The notes below the pieces were generated by a model. The model saw only the letters and a list, made by a program, of their open reading frames with translations, did no database searches and was not told the DNA's origin. Positions 15,825 through 25,438 of a stretch of 64,000 nt of DNA are shown here, piece by piece. Every line of letters begins with the position of its first letter. The first letter of the stretch is position 1. The DNA is from DASUPK01 sp963821705 (GTDB lineage Bacteria > Actinomycetota > Thermoleophilia > Solirubrobacterales > 70-9): assembly GCA_963821705.1 (NCBI GenBank), contig CAWGEV010000003.1, forward strand, positions 1-64,000, written 5' to 3'. A program made the translations under genes and the position numbers.

Positions 15825-17132
15825 GTGAGCGTCAGCGTCGTCATACCGACCACTCTCCGCAGGGACGTCTTGCGGGATGCGGCCGAGGCCGCGATCGCCG
15901 CCGTGTCCGCCCTGGACGGTGGCGAGGTGATCGTGGTCGCCAACGGCCCGACGGAGGGGCGCGTCGCGCTCGAGCTCCGCTCCCCGAAGCTGCGGGTGTT
16001 GGAGTGTGAGACGGCCTCCGCCTCCGCCGCCCGGAACCTCGGGACCAGGGAGGCGGCCAACGACATCGTCCTCTTCACCGACGACGATTGCCTGTCCTCC
16101 TCAGGATGGTGCGAGGTCCTGGAGGCGCGGCTTCGCAACGCGGACGTCGCCGTCGCCACGCCCCTGAAGATGAGCCGCGATGGGCCCGTGACCACATTCC
16201 TCGAATACCAGCGCGTCTACCATCCGCCTCCGCTGGACGCCTCGACAGTCCGCTACCCGGTCGGCGCCAGCACGGGAATCCGCCGCGACCTGGTGCGCGT
16301 TCGCTTCGACGAGGAGCTCTTCAGCGGCGACGACGCGGAGTTCGGCGACCAGGTTCGCGAGGAGGGCGACGCGATTGTCCTGGTCCCCGAGGCGCCGCCG
16401 CCGATCCACGCGATGCCCGAGGACATCGACTCCATCACGGGCCGCTTCTGGAGGTACGGCAGGGGAAACGCGATCCGCTTCCTCAGCCGCTATCGCCCGG
16501 CCTGCTCGGTGCCGCACATCACCTCGCTCTACGCCTCGCTCTCGCGGAACGAGGCCGCAACGCAGCGCCGGTTCGAGGAGATCGCCGACCCCCGGGTCCG
16601 GGAGATCTTCGCCACCTTCGACCTGATGTTGCTCGGCAGCTTTCTCGCCGGCTATCTGAGCGAGGCGGGACGGATCCTGGGACGTGAGATCGTGCGCGCC
16701 GACTCCGACGCGCTGGCCCTCGGCTGGGAGGAGATCGCCGCGCGGCTGAATCGCGGCGCCATCGACGACCAGGACTGGGAACGGCTGCCGATCGACTACG
16801 GCCGGTGGTCGGTTCCCCGCGCCCGGGCTCGTCCCGGCCTGGCAGGGGCCGTCGGAGAGAACCTCGCGGCCAATGCGCCCCTGGCCGAGCCCCCCGGCCC
16901 CGATCCGGATCTGGACGTCTGGGCCGATCCCGCCGCCACCCGCGCCGAGGAGACCTGGGCCACCGCCAACCGGATCCTGCAGGAGCTGGCCGCCGGTGAG
17001 CTGTCTCCCGAGGTGGAGCCGATCGCCGCGCGGCTTCGCAAGGAGGGGCTTCCCTTCCGGGAGGGAGCGCAGATGATGGAGACGATCGCGCAGGGTCCGA
17101 CGGTCCCCACGCGGGAAGCAATCGCGAGCTAG
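15825..17132 (+). CDS. Family 2 glycosyltransferase
   Basis: About 435 residues from GTG 15825 (ACAGACAGG upstream). The GT-A fold is in the first 250 residues: VSVVIPTTLRRD, a sugar-nucleotide region SASAARNLGTREA, the metal-binding FTDDDC, and later GDDAEFGDQV. The C-terminal 180 residues are helical and not recognised. It probably adds a sugar to a growing glycan on the cytoplasmic face of the membrane; donor and acceptor are unknown. It is the first gene of the glycan locus and overlaps the convergent dehydrogenase gene by 4 bases. Confidence 0.83.
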   Translation: MSVSVVIPTTLRRDVLRDAAEAAIAAVSALDGGEVIVVANGPTEGRVALELRSPKLRVLECETASASAARNLGTREAANDIVLFTDDDCLSSSGWCEVLEARLRNADVAVATPLKMSRDGPVTTFLEYQRVYHPPPLDASTVRYPVGASTGIRRDLVRVRFDEELFSGDDAEFGDQVREEGDAIVLVPEAPPPIHAMPEDIDSITGRFWRYGRGNAIRFLSRYRPACSVPHITSLYASLSRNEAATQRRFEEIADPRVREIFATFDLMLLGSFLAGYLSEAGRILGREIVRADSDALALGWEEIAARLNRGAIDDQDWERLPIDYGRWSVPRARARPGLAGAVGENLAANAPLAEPPGPDPDLDVWADPAATRAEETWATANRILQELAAGELSPEVEPIAARLRKEGLPFREGAQMMETIAQGPTVPTREAIAS

Positions 17133-18376
17133 AGCCGAACCAGGTTCGAGGCCTCGATCCCGCGGGTGACCCCGCGGAAGTCCATGACGAGCTCCGAGTC
17201 GTCCACCACACGTTGGTAGTCGATCGTGGGGTGCGCGGTGACGATGCCGACCAGGTCCGCCGAGCCGAGCGATTCGTCGAGCGGGGCCGAGGAGAGCTCG
17301 AGGTCGGGAAGGTCCGCGACGTGGGGGTCGTGGTAGGCGACGTCGGCACCCAGATCGCGCAGCAGGCGGATGATCTTCAGGGCCGGGGACTCGCGGATGT
17401 CGCCGACGCCGGCCTTGTAGGAGACGCCGAGCAGCAGCACCTTCGCGCCGTTGGTCGCCTTGCCCGCGTCGTTGAGCGCCCGCTCGATTCGGCGGACGCA
17501 CCAATGGGGCTGGTTCTGGTTGATCTTCCCGGCCAATTCGATGAACTCGGTGTAGAAGTCGTGCTCGCGTGCCTTGAAGGAGAGGTAGAAGGGATCGACC
17601 GGCAGGCAGTGGCCGCCCATCCCGGGCCCCGGGTCGAAGCGCATGAACCCGAACGGCTTGGACGCCGCCGCGTCGATGACCTCCCAGACGTCGATCCCGA
17701 AACGCTCGCAGAGCATCGCCAGCTCGTTGACGAGGGCGATGTTGACGGAGCGGAAGATGTTCTCGAGCAGCTTGGTGAGCTCGGCGGCGTCGGGGCTCGA
17801 AACCTCCAAGACCTGGTCGCAGATCTGCGAGTAGAGCTCGACCGCCCTCTTCGTGCACGAGTCGGTGAGGCCGCCCACCACCTTCGGGGTGGTGCGGATA
17901 GTGAAGTCGGTGCGGCCCGGGTCGATCCGCTCGGGCGAGAAGGCGAGATGGAAGTCCTTCCCGGCGGCGAGCCCGGACTCCTCGAGGATGGGACGCAGGC
18001 GCTCGCGGGTCGTCCCCGGGTACGTGGTGGACTCGAGCACGACCAGCTGGTCCTTCTGGAGTACCGCGGCGAGGGAGGTCGCGGCGTCGACCATGTAGCT
18101 CAGGTCCGGCTCGCGCGAGTTCGTGAGCGGGGTCGGGACGCAGATGATCACCGCGTCGCAGGAGCTCAGGTCCGGATAGCGGCTGGTCGCGGTCAGCTTG
18201 CCGTCCAGCGCGGCCAGGCGCTCGGAGGGGACGTCCTCGATGTAGCTGCGGCCCTCCGTGAGCGCATCCAGCTTGCGCGGATCGGCGTCCAGGCCCACCA
18301 CGTCGTGGCCCTCCTCGGCGAAGGCCACGGCCAGCGGCAGCCCCACATATCCCAGCCCGACGACTCCGACTCTCAT
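17129..18376 (-). CDS. Nucleotide-sugar 6-dehydrogenase (UDP-GlcNAc/UDP-glucose type)
   Basis: 415 residues. An N-terminal Rossmann domain (VGVVGLGYVGLPLA), a central domain with FSPERIDPGRT, and the catalytic cysteine in GPGMGGHCLPVDP. This family oxidises the C6 alcohol of a UDP-sugar to the uronic acid with two NAD+. The sequence is closer in pattern to the UDP-GlcNAc/ManNAc dehydrogenases (WbpA/WecC) than to Ugd (TTYPGTTRE, SYKAGVGDIRESPAL), but the substrate is not certain. It is probably co-transcribed with the large membrane protein upstream. Confidence 0.9.
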   Translation of the reverse strand: MRVGVVGLGYVGLPLAVAFAEEGHDVVGLDADPRKLDALTEGRSYIEDVPSERLAALDGKLTATSRYPDLSSCDAVIICVPTPLTNSREPDLSYMVDAATSLAAVLQKDQLVVLESTTYPGTTRERLRPILEESGLAAGKDFHLAFSPERIDPGRTDFTIRTTPKVVGGLTDSCTKRAVELYSQICDQVLEVSSPDAAELTKLLENIFRSVNIALVNELAMLCERFGIDVWEVIDAAASKPFGFMRFDPGPGMGGHCLPVDPFYLSFKAREHDFYTEFIELAGKINQNQPHWCVRRIERALNDAGKATNGAKVLLLGVSYKAGVGDIRESPALKIIRLLRDLGADVAYHDPHVADLPDLELSSAPLDESLGSADLVGIVTAHPTIDYQRVVDDSELVMDFRGVTRGIEASNLVRL

Positions 18377-18398
18377 GGCCGCCAGTGTAAGCAGACGG

Positions 18399-20852
18399 CT
18401 ACTTGGCGCTGGATGCCTTCTTGCCCTGCGGCTTCTGCTGGCCGTGCTGCGACTGCGCCTGGCTCGTCTGCCTCGTCTCGGTGAGCTGGTGGACGCCGAT
18501 CAAGTGATCGACGAAGAGCTTGCAGGCGTCGGCGGTCGGCACCAGCTTGAAGCCGTCGGGGTTGACGGCAGTCAGGTTGCCGATCACCGCGGGGGCGTCG
18601 ACTCCAAGCAGGCTCTGGAACCAGTTGACGTCGTCGGCGGTGACGCTGACCGTGACCGGCCCGCCCTGGCTGGTGACCGTCCCGACCGGCCAATAGGGGC
18701 CCTGGTCCGGGCGGTAGGGGATCGCGGCGTCAACGCCGGCGGGCAGGTGGACATCGAGGCCGGGCGCCCGCACGGTCACACCGGTCACCGGGCTCACGTA
18801 CTGGAGCGAGAAGGTCCAGCGGCCCGGCGGCAGCGCGATCGTCTGGCTCGCGGTCTGGCCCGGCGCCAGGTTGTTGTCGATCGGTGTCCGCTTCCTCGCC
18901 GCCACCCCGCCCTCGGCCAGGGCGCCGGCCTGCCCTCCCGCCTTCCAGTAGAGCCGCTTGGCGACGACCGAGCGCGGCTGCCAGGTGAGCGCCTCGCCAC
19001 CGGCGCGCTGGAACGGCGTCAGCTTCGACTTGGTGCAGCGCATGATGCGCCCGGGTCGCGCCTCCTCATAGAGATTCGTGATCGGCGGGGTCGTCCCGAT
19101 CCGCTTCCAGAGCCGGTAGGACGGCGTCGACTGCACCAGCGTCCAGCCCGGCGGGGCCTGGCTCTGGTAGATCGCGCTGGTGGTGACCGCGTAGGGGAAC
19201 TGGTTGAGGACCGTGTACGGGACCGAGTCGAAGTCGGTCGGCAGCCGCTGGCTCTTCGAGACGGCCGACGGAACCCGGATCTCCGAGTTGAACGCGGGGC
19301 TGGAGACCTGGGCGGTGCGCAGCCCGTAGTCGGTGAACCTGTCGCTGGTCAGCGCCAGCACCGGCTGACCGGCCACGGTCTTCTGGAACTGCGAGAGCTC
19401 CTGGAGCCGGTTGTGCGGCGCGACCACCGTGTCCCTCAGGGCGAGGAACGAGGAGTAGGCCGCGAGCACGATGAAGACCGCGGCGAAGATCCGCTTCAGC
19501 CGGCCGCCGCCGGGAGAGAGCAGGGCGGTGACGACGAGCAGCATCACGACCGAGGCGGGCACCACCACGGCCTTGGCCAGGATGTAGAGACCGCCGTTCC
19601 CGGGGAACTTCGTGAAGAGGTAGATCAGGATCCCCGACGCCACCGCGGCCGGCAGCGCGTAGTCGCGCCGCCCCATCCACCAGACCAGGCCGAAGACCAG
19701 CCCGGCGAAGCCGATCAGCCCGAAGATCCAGTAGTGGCTGACGTCCTGGGTTCCGAGCAGCCAGCTGCCGGACGGCCAGACGCCTAACGTCTCCAGCGGC
19801 GAGACGACGTATCGCAGCTTGCTGTTGGTGCCGAGGACGGTGCCCACCGAGCCCGAGTTGATGAAGTCGATGACCTTGGGCAGCTGGATGAGCCCGACGA
19901 TCACCAGCACGATCGCCGCCGGGATGACGATCGGCATCGATCGGCGCACGATCGCCCTGACCCCGTCCATCCCCTGCTCCGAGCGGATTCGGAGCAGCTG
20001 GGCGAGGATCCAGAGGCCGGCCGTGATGGCGAGCCAGCCGACGCCGGGGAAGCTGTAGACGGGGACCATCGCCACCGTGATCAGGGCGAGCCCGACCAGG
20101 ATGGCTATCCGCCCGTCCTCGCTTCGCTCGATCTCCCGTAACCCGAGAGCGAACGCGATCAGGAACATCCCCGCGATCAGCTCCTTGAAGCCGGCGATGC
20201 CGAGGACCGAGGCCGAGAGATAGGCGACCGAGACGAGCGCGGCGGCGAGCAGCCGCCAACCGCTCTTCATCTCCCGCATCGCGGCCAGCGAGGTGATGCC
20301 CGTGAGCACCGGGATCGCGACCAGCAGGCCGAGCCAGCCCCAGAGCGGCTGGGTGCCGAGCACGCTGACGACGGTGCCGACGAGGCTGTGCGGCCCGAGC
20401 GGGTAGCCGTTGATGACGCTCTGCGGCTTCGGCCGGCTCGGGTCGACCAGGTAGTCCACGTCGACGAGGTGCATCGCCATGTCGTTGTTCAGGCCGACGC
20501 CGGGGATCCCGATGTGGCCGCTCGCGATGAACGGCAGCGAGGCCAGCAGGCCGGACACCAGCGCCACGGGCAGGGCGACGCCGAAGGCGGGGCCGAGCAT
20601 CGACTCCGAGCGGACCAGCAGGAAGACGATCGATGCTACGACCAGGATGCCGCAGCAGACGACGGACGTGGCCTCGTTGCCGGGCAGCCTGATCGCGACC
20701 GAGCAGACGAGGATCAGCGTGGCGAGGCCGACCGCGCCTTCGAGGAACGACGCCTCCCTGCGACCGAGCGCGAGCAGGACCGCCCTCCCGACCAGCAGGG
20801 ATGCGAGCAGGATTATCCCTGCAGAAACGTAGGTTCCGGCGAAGGCGCCCAC
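18399..20852 (-). CDS. Large polytopic membrane protein (GT-C-like)
   Basis: 817 residues. The first 460 contain at least ten hydrophobic spans. A loop after the third or fourth span carries LNNDMAMHLVDVDYL (Asn122, Asp124, His128), in the place where GT-C glycosyltransferases have their catalytic acidic motif. The remaining 350 residues are predicted to be extracytoplasmic and end in a beta-rich region and a charged QKPQGKK tail. A role as a lipid-linked-sugar-dependent transferase or polymerase is an inference from topology and location. 22 bases separate it from the nucleotide-sugar dehydrogenase. Confidence 0.7.
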   Translation of the reverse strand: MGAFAGTYVSAGIILLASLLVGRAVLLALGRREASFLEGAVGLATLILVCSVAIRLPGNEATSVVCCGILVVASIVFLLVRSESMLGPAFGVALPVALVSGLLASLPFIASGHIGIPGVGLNNDMAMHLVDVDYLVDPSRPKPQSVINGYPLGPHSLVGTVVSVLGTQPLWGWLGLLVAIPVLTGITSLAAMREMKSGWRLLAAALVSVAYLSASVLGIAGFKELIAGMFLIAFALGLREIERSEDGRIAILVGLALITVAMVPVYSFPGVGWLAITAGLWILAQLLRIRSEQGMDGVRAIVRRSMPIVIPAAIVLVIVGLIQLPKVIDFINSGSVGTVLGTNSKLRYVVSPLETLGVWPSGSWLLGTQDVSHYWIFGLIGFAGLVFGLVWWMGRRDYALPAAVASGILIYLFTKFPGNGGLYILAKAVVVPASVVMLLVVTALLSPGGGRLKRIFAAVFIVLAAYSSFLALRDTVVAPHNRLQELSQFQKTVAGQPVLALTSDRFTDYGLRTAQVSSPAFNSEIRVPSAVSKSQRLPTDFDSVPYTVLNQFPYAVTTSAIYQSQAPPGWTLVQSTPSYRLWKRIGTTPPITNLYEEARPGRIMRCTKSKLTPFQRAGGEALTWQPRSVVAKRLYWKAGGQAGALAEGGVAARKRTPIDNNLAPGQTASQTIALPPGRWTFSLQYVSPVTGVTVRAPGLDVHLPAGVDAAIPYRPDQGPYWPVGTVTSQGGPVTVSVTADDVNWFQSLLGVDAPAVIGNLTAVNPDGFKLVPTADACKLFVDHLIGVHQLTETRQTSQAQSQHGQQKPQGKKASSAK

Positions 20853-20943
20853 GGGAGCCGGACAGGATATGGAGTCGCGCCGAAAGCCGACCTAAGCGCG
20901 CGGGCGTTGCTGGTGGTGACTTGCGGAGAGCTACCTTCCAGGC

Positions 20944-21810
20944 ATGGAGGCGCGCGAGACCCTGAATCCCGAGCGCGTGGTCGAGGCCGAGACGACGATC
21001 GGTCCCCTCTGGGTGGAGAAGGGTGCCGAGCTCGTGACGCGTCCCCTCCTGGAGGTGGGTTACTGGGACCCGGGCATCAGCGCCCTGTTGAAGAGGGTTC
21101 TGAAGCCGGGAATGACGTTCGTCGACGCTGGGGCGAACATCGGCTGGTTCTCCGTTCTGGGCTCACGCCTCGTCGGGCCCGAGGGGCAGGTCTTCGCCGT
21201 CGAGCCGGACCCGCTCAACCTCTCGATCCTGCGGGCCAATCTCTCCCGACACGGCTGCTCCAACGTGACGGTCCTCCCTTTCGCGGCGTGGTCAGAGCGG
21301 ACGGAACTCGACTTCAATCGACCGCCGGGGGAGGGGGCGGGGGCGCGGGTCGGTCAGCAGGGAGGCGATCTGGTGCAGGCGGCTCGTCTCGATGAGTTGA
21401 TCGAGGCGCCGGTCGATTACATCAAGATCGACTGCGAGTTGAGCGATCACGTCGTGGTGGAGGGGGCCGAACGGCTGTTTCGCGGAAGTCCCACGATGCT
21501 GATCTCAGTCGAGTTTCACCCCTGGCATGAAAGCCACCTCGGGGACTCCCCCGCACAGATACTCGACGTGTACCGCCGATTGGGCCTGAATCCGTATGAG
21601 ATCGCCATGCAGGGCCTGAGGGAGACGACGTGGGAGCGGATCGCCTCGCCTCAACTCGAGGAGGGCCACATCGCATTCGACTTCGCGATGTGCCGGTGTG
21701 CTCCAGACACTCTGAAGGGCATGGGCCTGATGGAGAAGGGGAAGCTCGGGAGAGCACTCGAGCGCCTAGGAGAGCTGCCCGGACAAATCCGCCGGCCGAG
21801 TCGGAGATGA
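20944..21810 (+). CDS. FkbM-family methyltransferase
   Basis: 288 residues. The SAM-binding core has MTFVDAGANIGWFS, FAVEPDPLN and later IKIDCELSDHVVVEGAE, all typical of the FkbM family, which usually O-methylates sugars or other small hydroxyl groups. A conserved N-terminal stretch (VVEAETTIGPLWVEKGAELVT) is shared with the FkbM genes at 21807, 41312 and 42264, marking a local subfamily. The gene overlaps the next FkbM gene (ATGA). It probably methylates a sugar of the surface glycan; the target is unknown. Confidence 0.87.
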   Translation: MEARETLNPERVVEAETTIGPLWVEKGAELVTRPLLEVGYWDPGISALLKRVLKPGMTFVDAGANIGWFSVLGSRLVGPEGQVFAVEPDPLNLSILRANLSRHGCSNVTVLPFAAWSERTELDFNRPPGEGAGARVGQQGGDLVQAARLDELIEAPVDYIKIDCELSDHVVVEGAERLFRGSPTMLISVEFHPWHESHLGDSPAQILDVYRRLGLNPYEIAMQGLRETTWERIASPQLEEGHIAFDFAMCRCAPDTLKGMGLMEKGKLGRALERLGELPGQIRRPSRR

Positions 21811-22735
21811 GGGTCCGGCTGGATACGGATCGGATGATCGAGGCCCAGACCGTCCTCGGCCCACTCTGGGTCGAGGAGGGGTCCGGGGTGGTCACGGAGC
21901 GGCTGCTCTCTGAGGGGGTGTGGGACCTGACCATCGCCGGGCTGATGGAACGGGTCCTGCGGCCGGGGTCGACCTTGTCGACGCCGGCGCGTACATCGGG
22001 TACTTCTCCCTGATCGGATCCCGCCTGGTCGGGCCCAGCGGACGGGTGTTTGCGATCGAGCCCGATCCCGTCAACCGCAGCATTCTCCGGGCGAACCTCG
22101 AGAGGCACGACTGCTCGAACGTCACGGTGGTGCCGGTCGCGGCCTGGTTCGAACACACGGAGCTCGACTTCGAGCGCCCGGCGGACGGCGCGGTGGCGCG
22201 GGTCGCCGAGGAGGACGGAGGTGGCCTCCGGGTCGAGGCCGACAGACTCGACCGCCTCGTCACAAGCCCCGTCGACTACCTGAAGGTCGACTGCGAGTTG
22301 AGCGATCACCAGGTCATTCAGGGAGCCGAGAAGCTGCTCGACGAGAACCCGCGCATGCTGGCCTCCGTGGAGTTCCATCCCTGGGAGGGCGACCATCGCG
22401 GGGAAGGGCCCAGCGAGATCCTCGATCGCTACCGCACCCTGGGGCTCAATCCGTACGAGATCGTCAGGAAGGGGATCGCGCCGACGACCTGGGAAGCGCT
22501 GGCGGCGCCCGACTTGCCAGAGGGACACATCTCGTTCGACTTCGTCCTGAGCCGCTCGGATGCGGCTGAGCTCGGGGCGATGGGGTTGACGGCTCGCAGA
22601 GGATTGCTCGACCGCCCCGGCGTCGACCTGGCGAGGCAGAAGGTCCTCAGGGCGGCGGGCGACCTGCTCGGCCGGATCCCAGAGCGGATCCGCCCGCCGC
22701 TTCGGCACCGCGACCGGCGCCGCAGACGCGCCTGA
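21807..22735 (+). pseudogene. FkbM-family methyltransferase, one frameshift
   Basis: A tandem copy of the preceding gene, starting with ATG overlapping its stop. It opens with MIEAQTVLGPLWVEEGSGV and reads correctly to VLRPGST near 21975. One base is then missing inside what should read TFVDAG, and the frame continues as VDAGAYIGYFSLIG, FAIEPDPVN, LKVDCELSDHQVIQGAE to 22735. Apart from this point the gene is full-length (about 309 codons) and no stop interrupts the two parts. This may be a sequencing error or a genuine mutation; the intact neighbour may provide the activity. Confidence 0.8.
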
Positions 22736-22742
22736 CCGCCGG

Positions 22743-23756
22743 TCAGGCGCCGATGCGATCCCGCTCGGAGGCGCCGCGCTCGCGCCCGAGCGTCAAGAAC
22801 TGCCCGAGCGGATAGCCCCAGCGCAGCCCACGGAGGACCTCGCGGTCGGAGCGGCACCGCACGGAGTCCACCTTGGCCCGGCGCTCGTCGATCAGGCTCC
22901 GGTTCGCCCTGACCCAGCCGTAGCTCTGCCGCTTCGCCCGCAGGAACTTCGGGCCGCGCAGGAGGCAGTACCCCCACATCATCAGCTCGGTCAGGGCGAG
23001 CAGCGGGGAGAACGCGAGGCGGGTGCGGCCGCGCAGGTCGGCGAGCAGCATCTTCCGGCGGTTGCGCTCGAGCAGGAAGAGCTTGTGGGGGAACATCGTC
23101 AGGTGGTAGTCGTGCGTGACGGTCGAGCCGGGGACGCACCAGATCTCGCACCCGGCGATCCGCAGGAGCCAGGAGAGCTCGACGTCCTCGAAGTAGAGGA
23201 ACCCGGTCTCGTCCCAGCCGCCGAGGCGCCCGAGCAGTTCCTTCCTGATCAGGAACGCCGCGCCGTGCAGGCCGTCGACCTCGAACGGCTGGTCGCCGGC
23301 GGTCGCCCGGGGCTTGCGGAGCCACCGGTTCCAGCCGAGCCCGCTCTTGTTCAGGTCCTGGCCGGCCGCGTTGATCAGCCCCGGGTCGGACTCGAGCACG
23401 ATCAGCGGGCAGGCGACGGCGGCATCGGGCCGGTCCTCCAGGAGGGCGACCAGCGGGTCGAGCCAGCCCGGGGCCACCAGGACGTCCATGTTGAGAATCG
23501 CGAGGTGCTCGCCCCGGGCCTCCGGCAACGCGACGTTGACCGCCCCGGCGTATCCGCGGTTGGTCGGGGAGCGGAGGAGCCGAAGGGAGTCGTGCCCTTC
23601 GGCCAGGCGCTCCACGGTCGCGGCGCTGTCGTCGGATGACGCGTTGTCGACGACCAGGATCTCCGTCTCGGTCTCGCCGGTGTCCTCCAGCAGCGCGCGA
23701 AGGCAGCCCTCGAGAGCCTCCCCGCCGTTGTAGTTGACGACTACGACCGAGACCAG
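22743..23756 (-). CDS. Family 2 glycosyltransferase (rhamnosyltransferase-like)
   Basis: About 337 residues. The GT-A fold begins VSVVVVNYNGGEALEG, followed by VDNASSDDS, PTNRGYAGAVNVAL, the metal motif LNMDVLV, HGAAFLIRKELL and FYFEDVELSWLL (the ED of many rhamnosyl- and related transferases). No ATG/GTG/TTG exists near the domain start; a CTG at 23756 lies 10 bases after GGAGG within the upstream gene and is the likely start. The C-terminal 80 residues may associate with the membrane (LALTELMMWGYCLLRG). It overlaps the upstream DPM-like gene. Confidence 0.83.
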   Translation of the reverse strand: MVSVVVVNYNGGEALEGCLRALLEDTGETETEILVVDNASSDDSAATVERLAEGHDSLRLLRSPTNRGYAGAVNVALPEARGEHLAILNMDVLVAPGWLDPLVALLEDRPDAAVACPLIVLESDPGLINAAGQDLNKSGLGWNRWLRKPRATAGDQPFEVDGLHGAAFLIRKELLGRLGGWDETGFLYFEDVELSWLLRIAGCEIWCVPGSTVTHDYHLTMFPHKLFLLERNRRKMLLADLRGRTRLAFSPLLALTELMMWGYCLLRGPKFLRAKRQSYGWVRANRSLIDERRAKVDSVRCRSDREVLRGLRWGYPLGQFLTLGRERGASERDRIGA

Positions 23757-24949
23757 GTGGTCGCGTCCTCCTCGGCCAGCCGGCTGAGCCGGCCGCTGAA
23801 GATCGAGATGAAGAGCACCGCGGAGATGATCTGGAGCCCGAGGACCAGGAAGCTCGTGGTCAGGACCAGACCCCGTGTGTCGGTGAAGACGTTGTTGCCG
23901 GCCCACTGGAGGGTCAGCTGCAGCAGCTTCGCGAAGGACCCGAGCATCAGGACCAGGCCGATGATCCCGACGCCGAGCCGGAACCGGACCGAGATCACCT
24001 GGAGCAGCCAGCGGGGCGGCTTCTTGCCCGCCTCGACGCCGTAGAGGGAGGCGGCCACCCCGAAGATGACCAGCTGGAAGGCGGCCAGCACGCCGAGGGC
24101 GGCGACGATGAAGCTGTGGATGTTGAGCCCGAGGTAGGAGGTGTGAACCGGGCCGCTGGAGAGCAGGATCGCCCCCGTGACCGACAGCGCCATCAGGACG
24201 AGGCCCGGGACGATGAAGGTCAGCGTCGGGTTGTAGATCAGGAGGAGCACGATCACCCGGCCGAGGATCCGCAGGCCGTCCTTCCAGGGGCTGAGCTTCT
24301 TCTCGCCGACGCGCGGGAGATAGGAGATCGGGATCTCCGCCTCGCGCAGCCCGCGGGCCTTCGCCTTGATCCCGATCTCGGTCTCGATGTCGAAGCCGCG
24401 CGCCTCGGTGCCGAGGCGGACCGCCTCGGAGCGCCGCATCGCGTAGAGGCCGGTCAGGTGGTCGGTGCCCTCGAGACCGTGGCTGATCGCCAGCAGCTTG
24501 TTGAAGAGCCAGTTCCCGAAGCGGTTGACCATGGGCATGCTCTCGGGCTCGGACTCGCGGATCCCCCGGACGAGATCGTTCTCGTCGAGGAGCGCGACTA
24601 GCTCCTTGATTGCCGGAACGGGATAGGTCGCGTCGGCGTCCATGATCACGACGTTGTCGCCCTGCGCCTCGGCGATGCCGGTGCGGATCGCGACGCCCTT
24701 GCCGCGGTTGATCGGGTGCTGGATCAGACGAACGTCCTCGTAGCGCTCGGCGACGTCGGCGGTGTCGTCGTTCGAGCCGTCGTCCACCACCAGTACCTCG
24801 TAGCTCTGGTCGAGGTACTCGCCGAGCTCGTCGAGGACGTGCGGCAGCGCCGCACCCTCGTTGTACGCGGGCAGCACGACCGTCGTCCGCACGCGGTCCG
24901 CGCCGGACGTGGCAGGTTCCTGCGGCCTCTGTGAAGCGGTTACCGCCAT
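23741..24949 (-). CDS. Membrane-bound GT2 (dolichol/polyprenyl-phosphate sugar transferase-like)
   Basis: 402 residues from the ATG at 24949. The N-terminal 230 residues form a GT2 domain like DPM1: TTVVLPAYNEGAAL, VVDDGSNDDT, NRGKGVAIRTGI, IMDADATYP and DHLTGLYAMRRS. The C-terminal half has four to five hydrophobic spans. Such enzymes load a sugar onto polyprenyl phosphate for use outside the membrane by GT-C enzymes. The two large polytopic proteins in this locus (18399 and 55135) could be the users; this link is inferred. Translationally coupled to the GT2 downstream. Confidence 0.87.
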   Translation of the reverse strand: MAVTASQRPQEPATSGADRVRTTVVLPAYNEGAALPHVLDELGEYLDQSYEVLVVDDGSNDDTADVAERYEDVRLIQHPINRGKGVAIRTGIAEAQGDNVVIMDADATYPVPAIKELVALLDENDLVRGIRESEPESMPMVNRFGNWLFNKLLAISHGLEGTDHLTGLYAMRRSEAVRLGTEARGFDIETEIGIKAKARGLREAEIPISYLPRVGEKKLSPWKDGLRILGRVIVLLLIYNPTLTFIVPGLVLMALSVTGAILLSSGPVHTSYLGLNIHSFIVAALGVLAAFQLVIFGVAASLYGVEAGKKPPRWLLQVISVRFRLGVGIIGLVLMLGSFAKLLQLTLQWAGNNVFTDTRGLVLTTSFLVLGLQIISAVLFISIFSGRLSRLAEEDATTWSRS

Positions 24950-24992
24950 TCGCGCCGAAGGATAGGAGCGGAGCGATCGAGAGGTGAGAAGC

Positions 24993-25400
24993 TCAGTCCG
25001 CCGCCTGGGCGGTCGGCGTGCCCTCGGTGTCGACGGCGACCATCGTGAGATAGGCGGTGCTCGTCGCCCGCACCTCCCCGGTGACCGCGTTCTCGGACTC
25101 CACGCGGACCCCGACCTCCATCGAGGTGCGCCAGACGGCGTTGACGCTCGCGACGCAGCGCAGCAGCTCGCCGACATGGACGGGGTTGAGGAACGTCATC
25201 CGGTCCATCCCTGCGGTGACGACGCGGCTGCCGCAGTGCCGGATCGCCGCGATCCCGGCGGCCTCGTCGCACATCCGCATCACCACCCCGCCGTGGACGA
25301 AGCCGGCCGAGTTGGCGTCCTGGATGCTCATCCAGCGGATCAGCTCCGACCTGGATCCCTCGACCGTCCTCGGCCCGCTGCGCTTCTTGGCCTCCGCCAT
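24993..25400 (-). CDS. Hotdog-fold acyl-CoA thioesterase
   Basis: 135 residues. MSIQDANSAGFVHGGVVMRMCDEAAGIAA matches the acyl-CoA hydrolase (YciA/BFIT-like) pattern, with the conserved Asp in the central helix and the N-terminal Asn/His segment. It would release free fatty acid from acyl-CoA; chain length cannot be read from sequence. It lies upstream of the DPM-like gene on the same strand (43 bases apart) and is divergent from a GT2 gene, so it looks like a housekeeping gene inside the glycan locus. Confidence 0.85.
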   Translation of the reverse strand: MAEAKKRSGPRTVEGSRSELIRWMSIQDANSAGFVHGGVVMRMCDEAAGIAAIRHCGSRVVTAGMDRMTFLNPVHVGELLRCVASVNAVWRTSMEVGVRVESENAVTGEVRATSTAYLTMVAVDTEGTPTAQAAD

Positions 25401-25438
25401 GGGCGCGATCCTAGCGGTGGCTACTCTGCGCCCGGACC

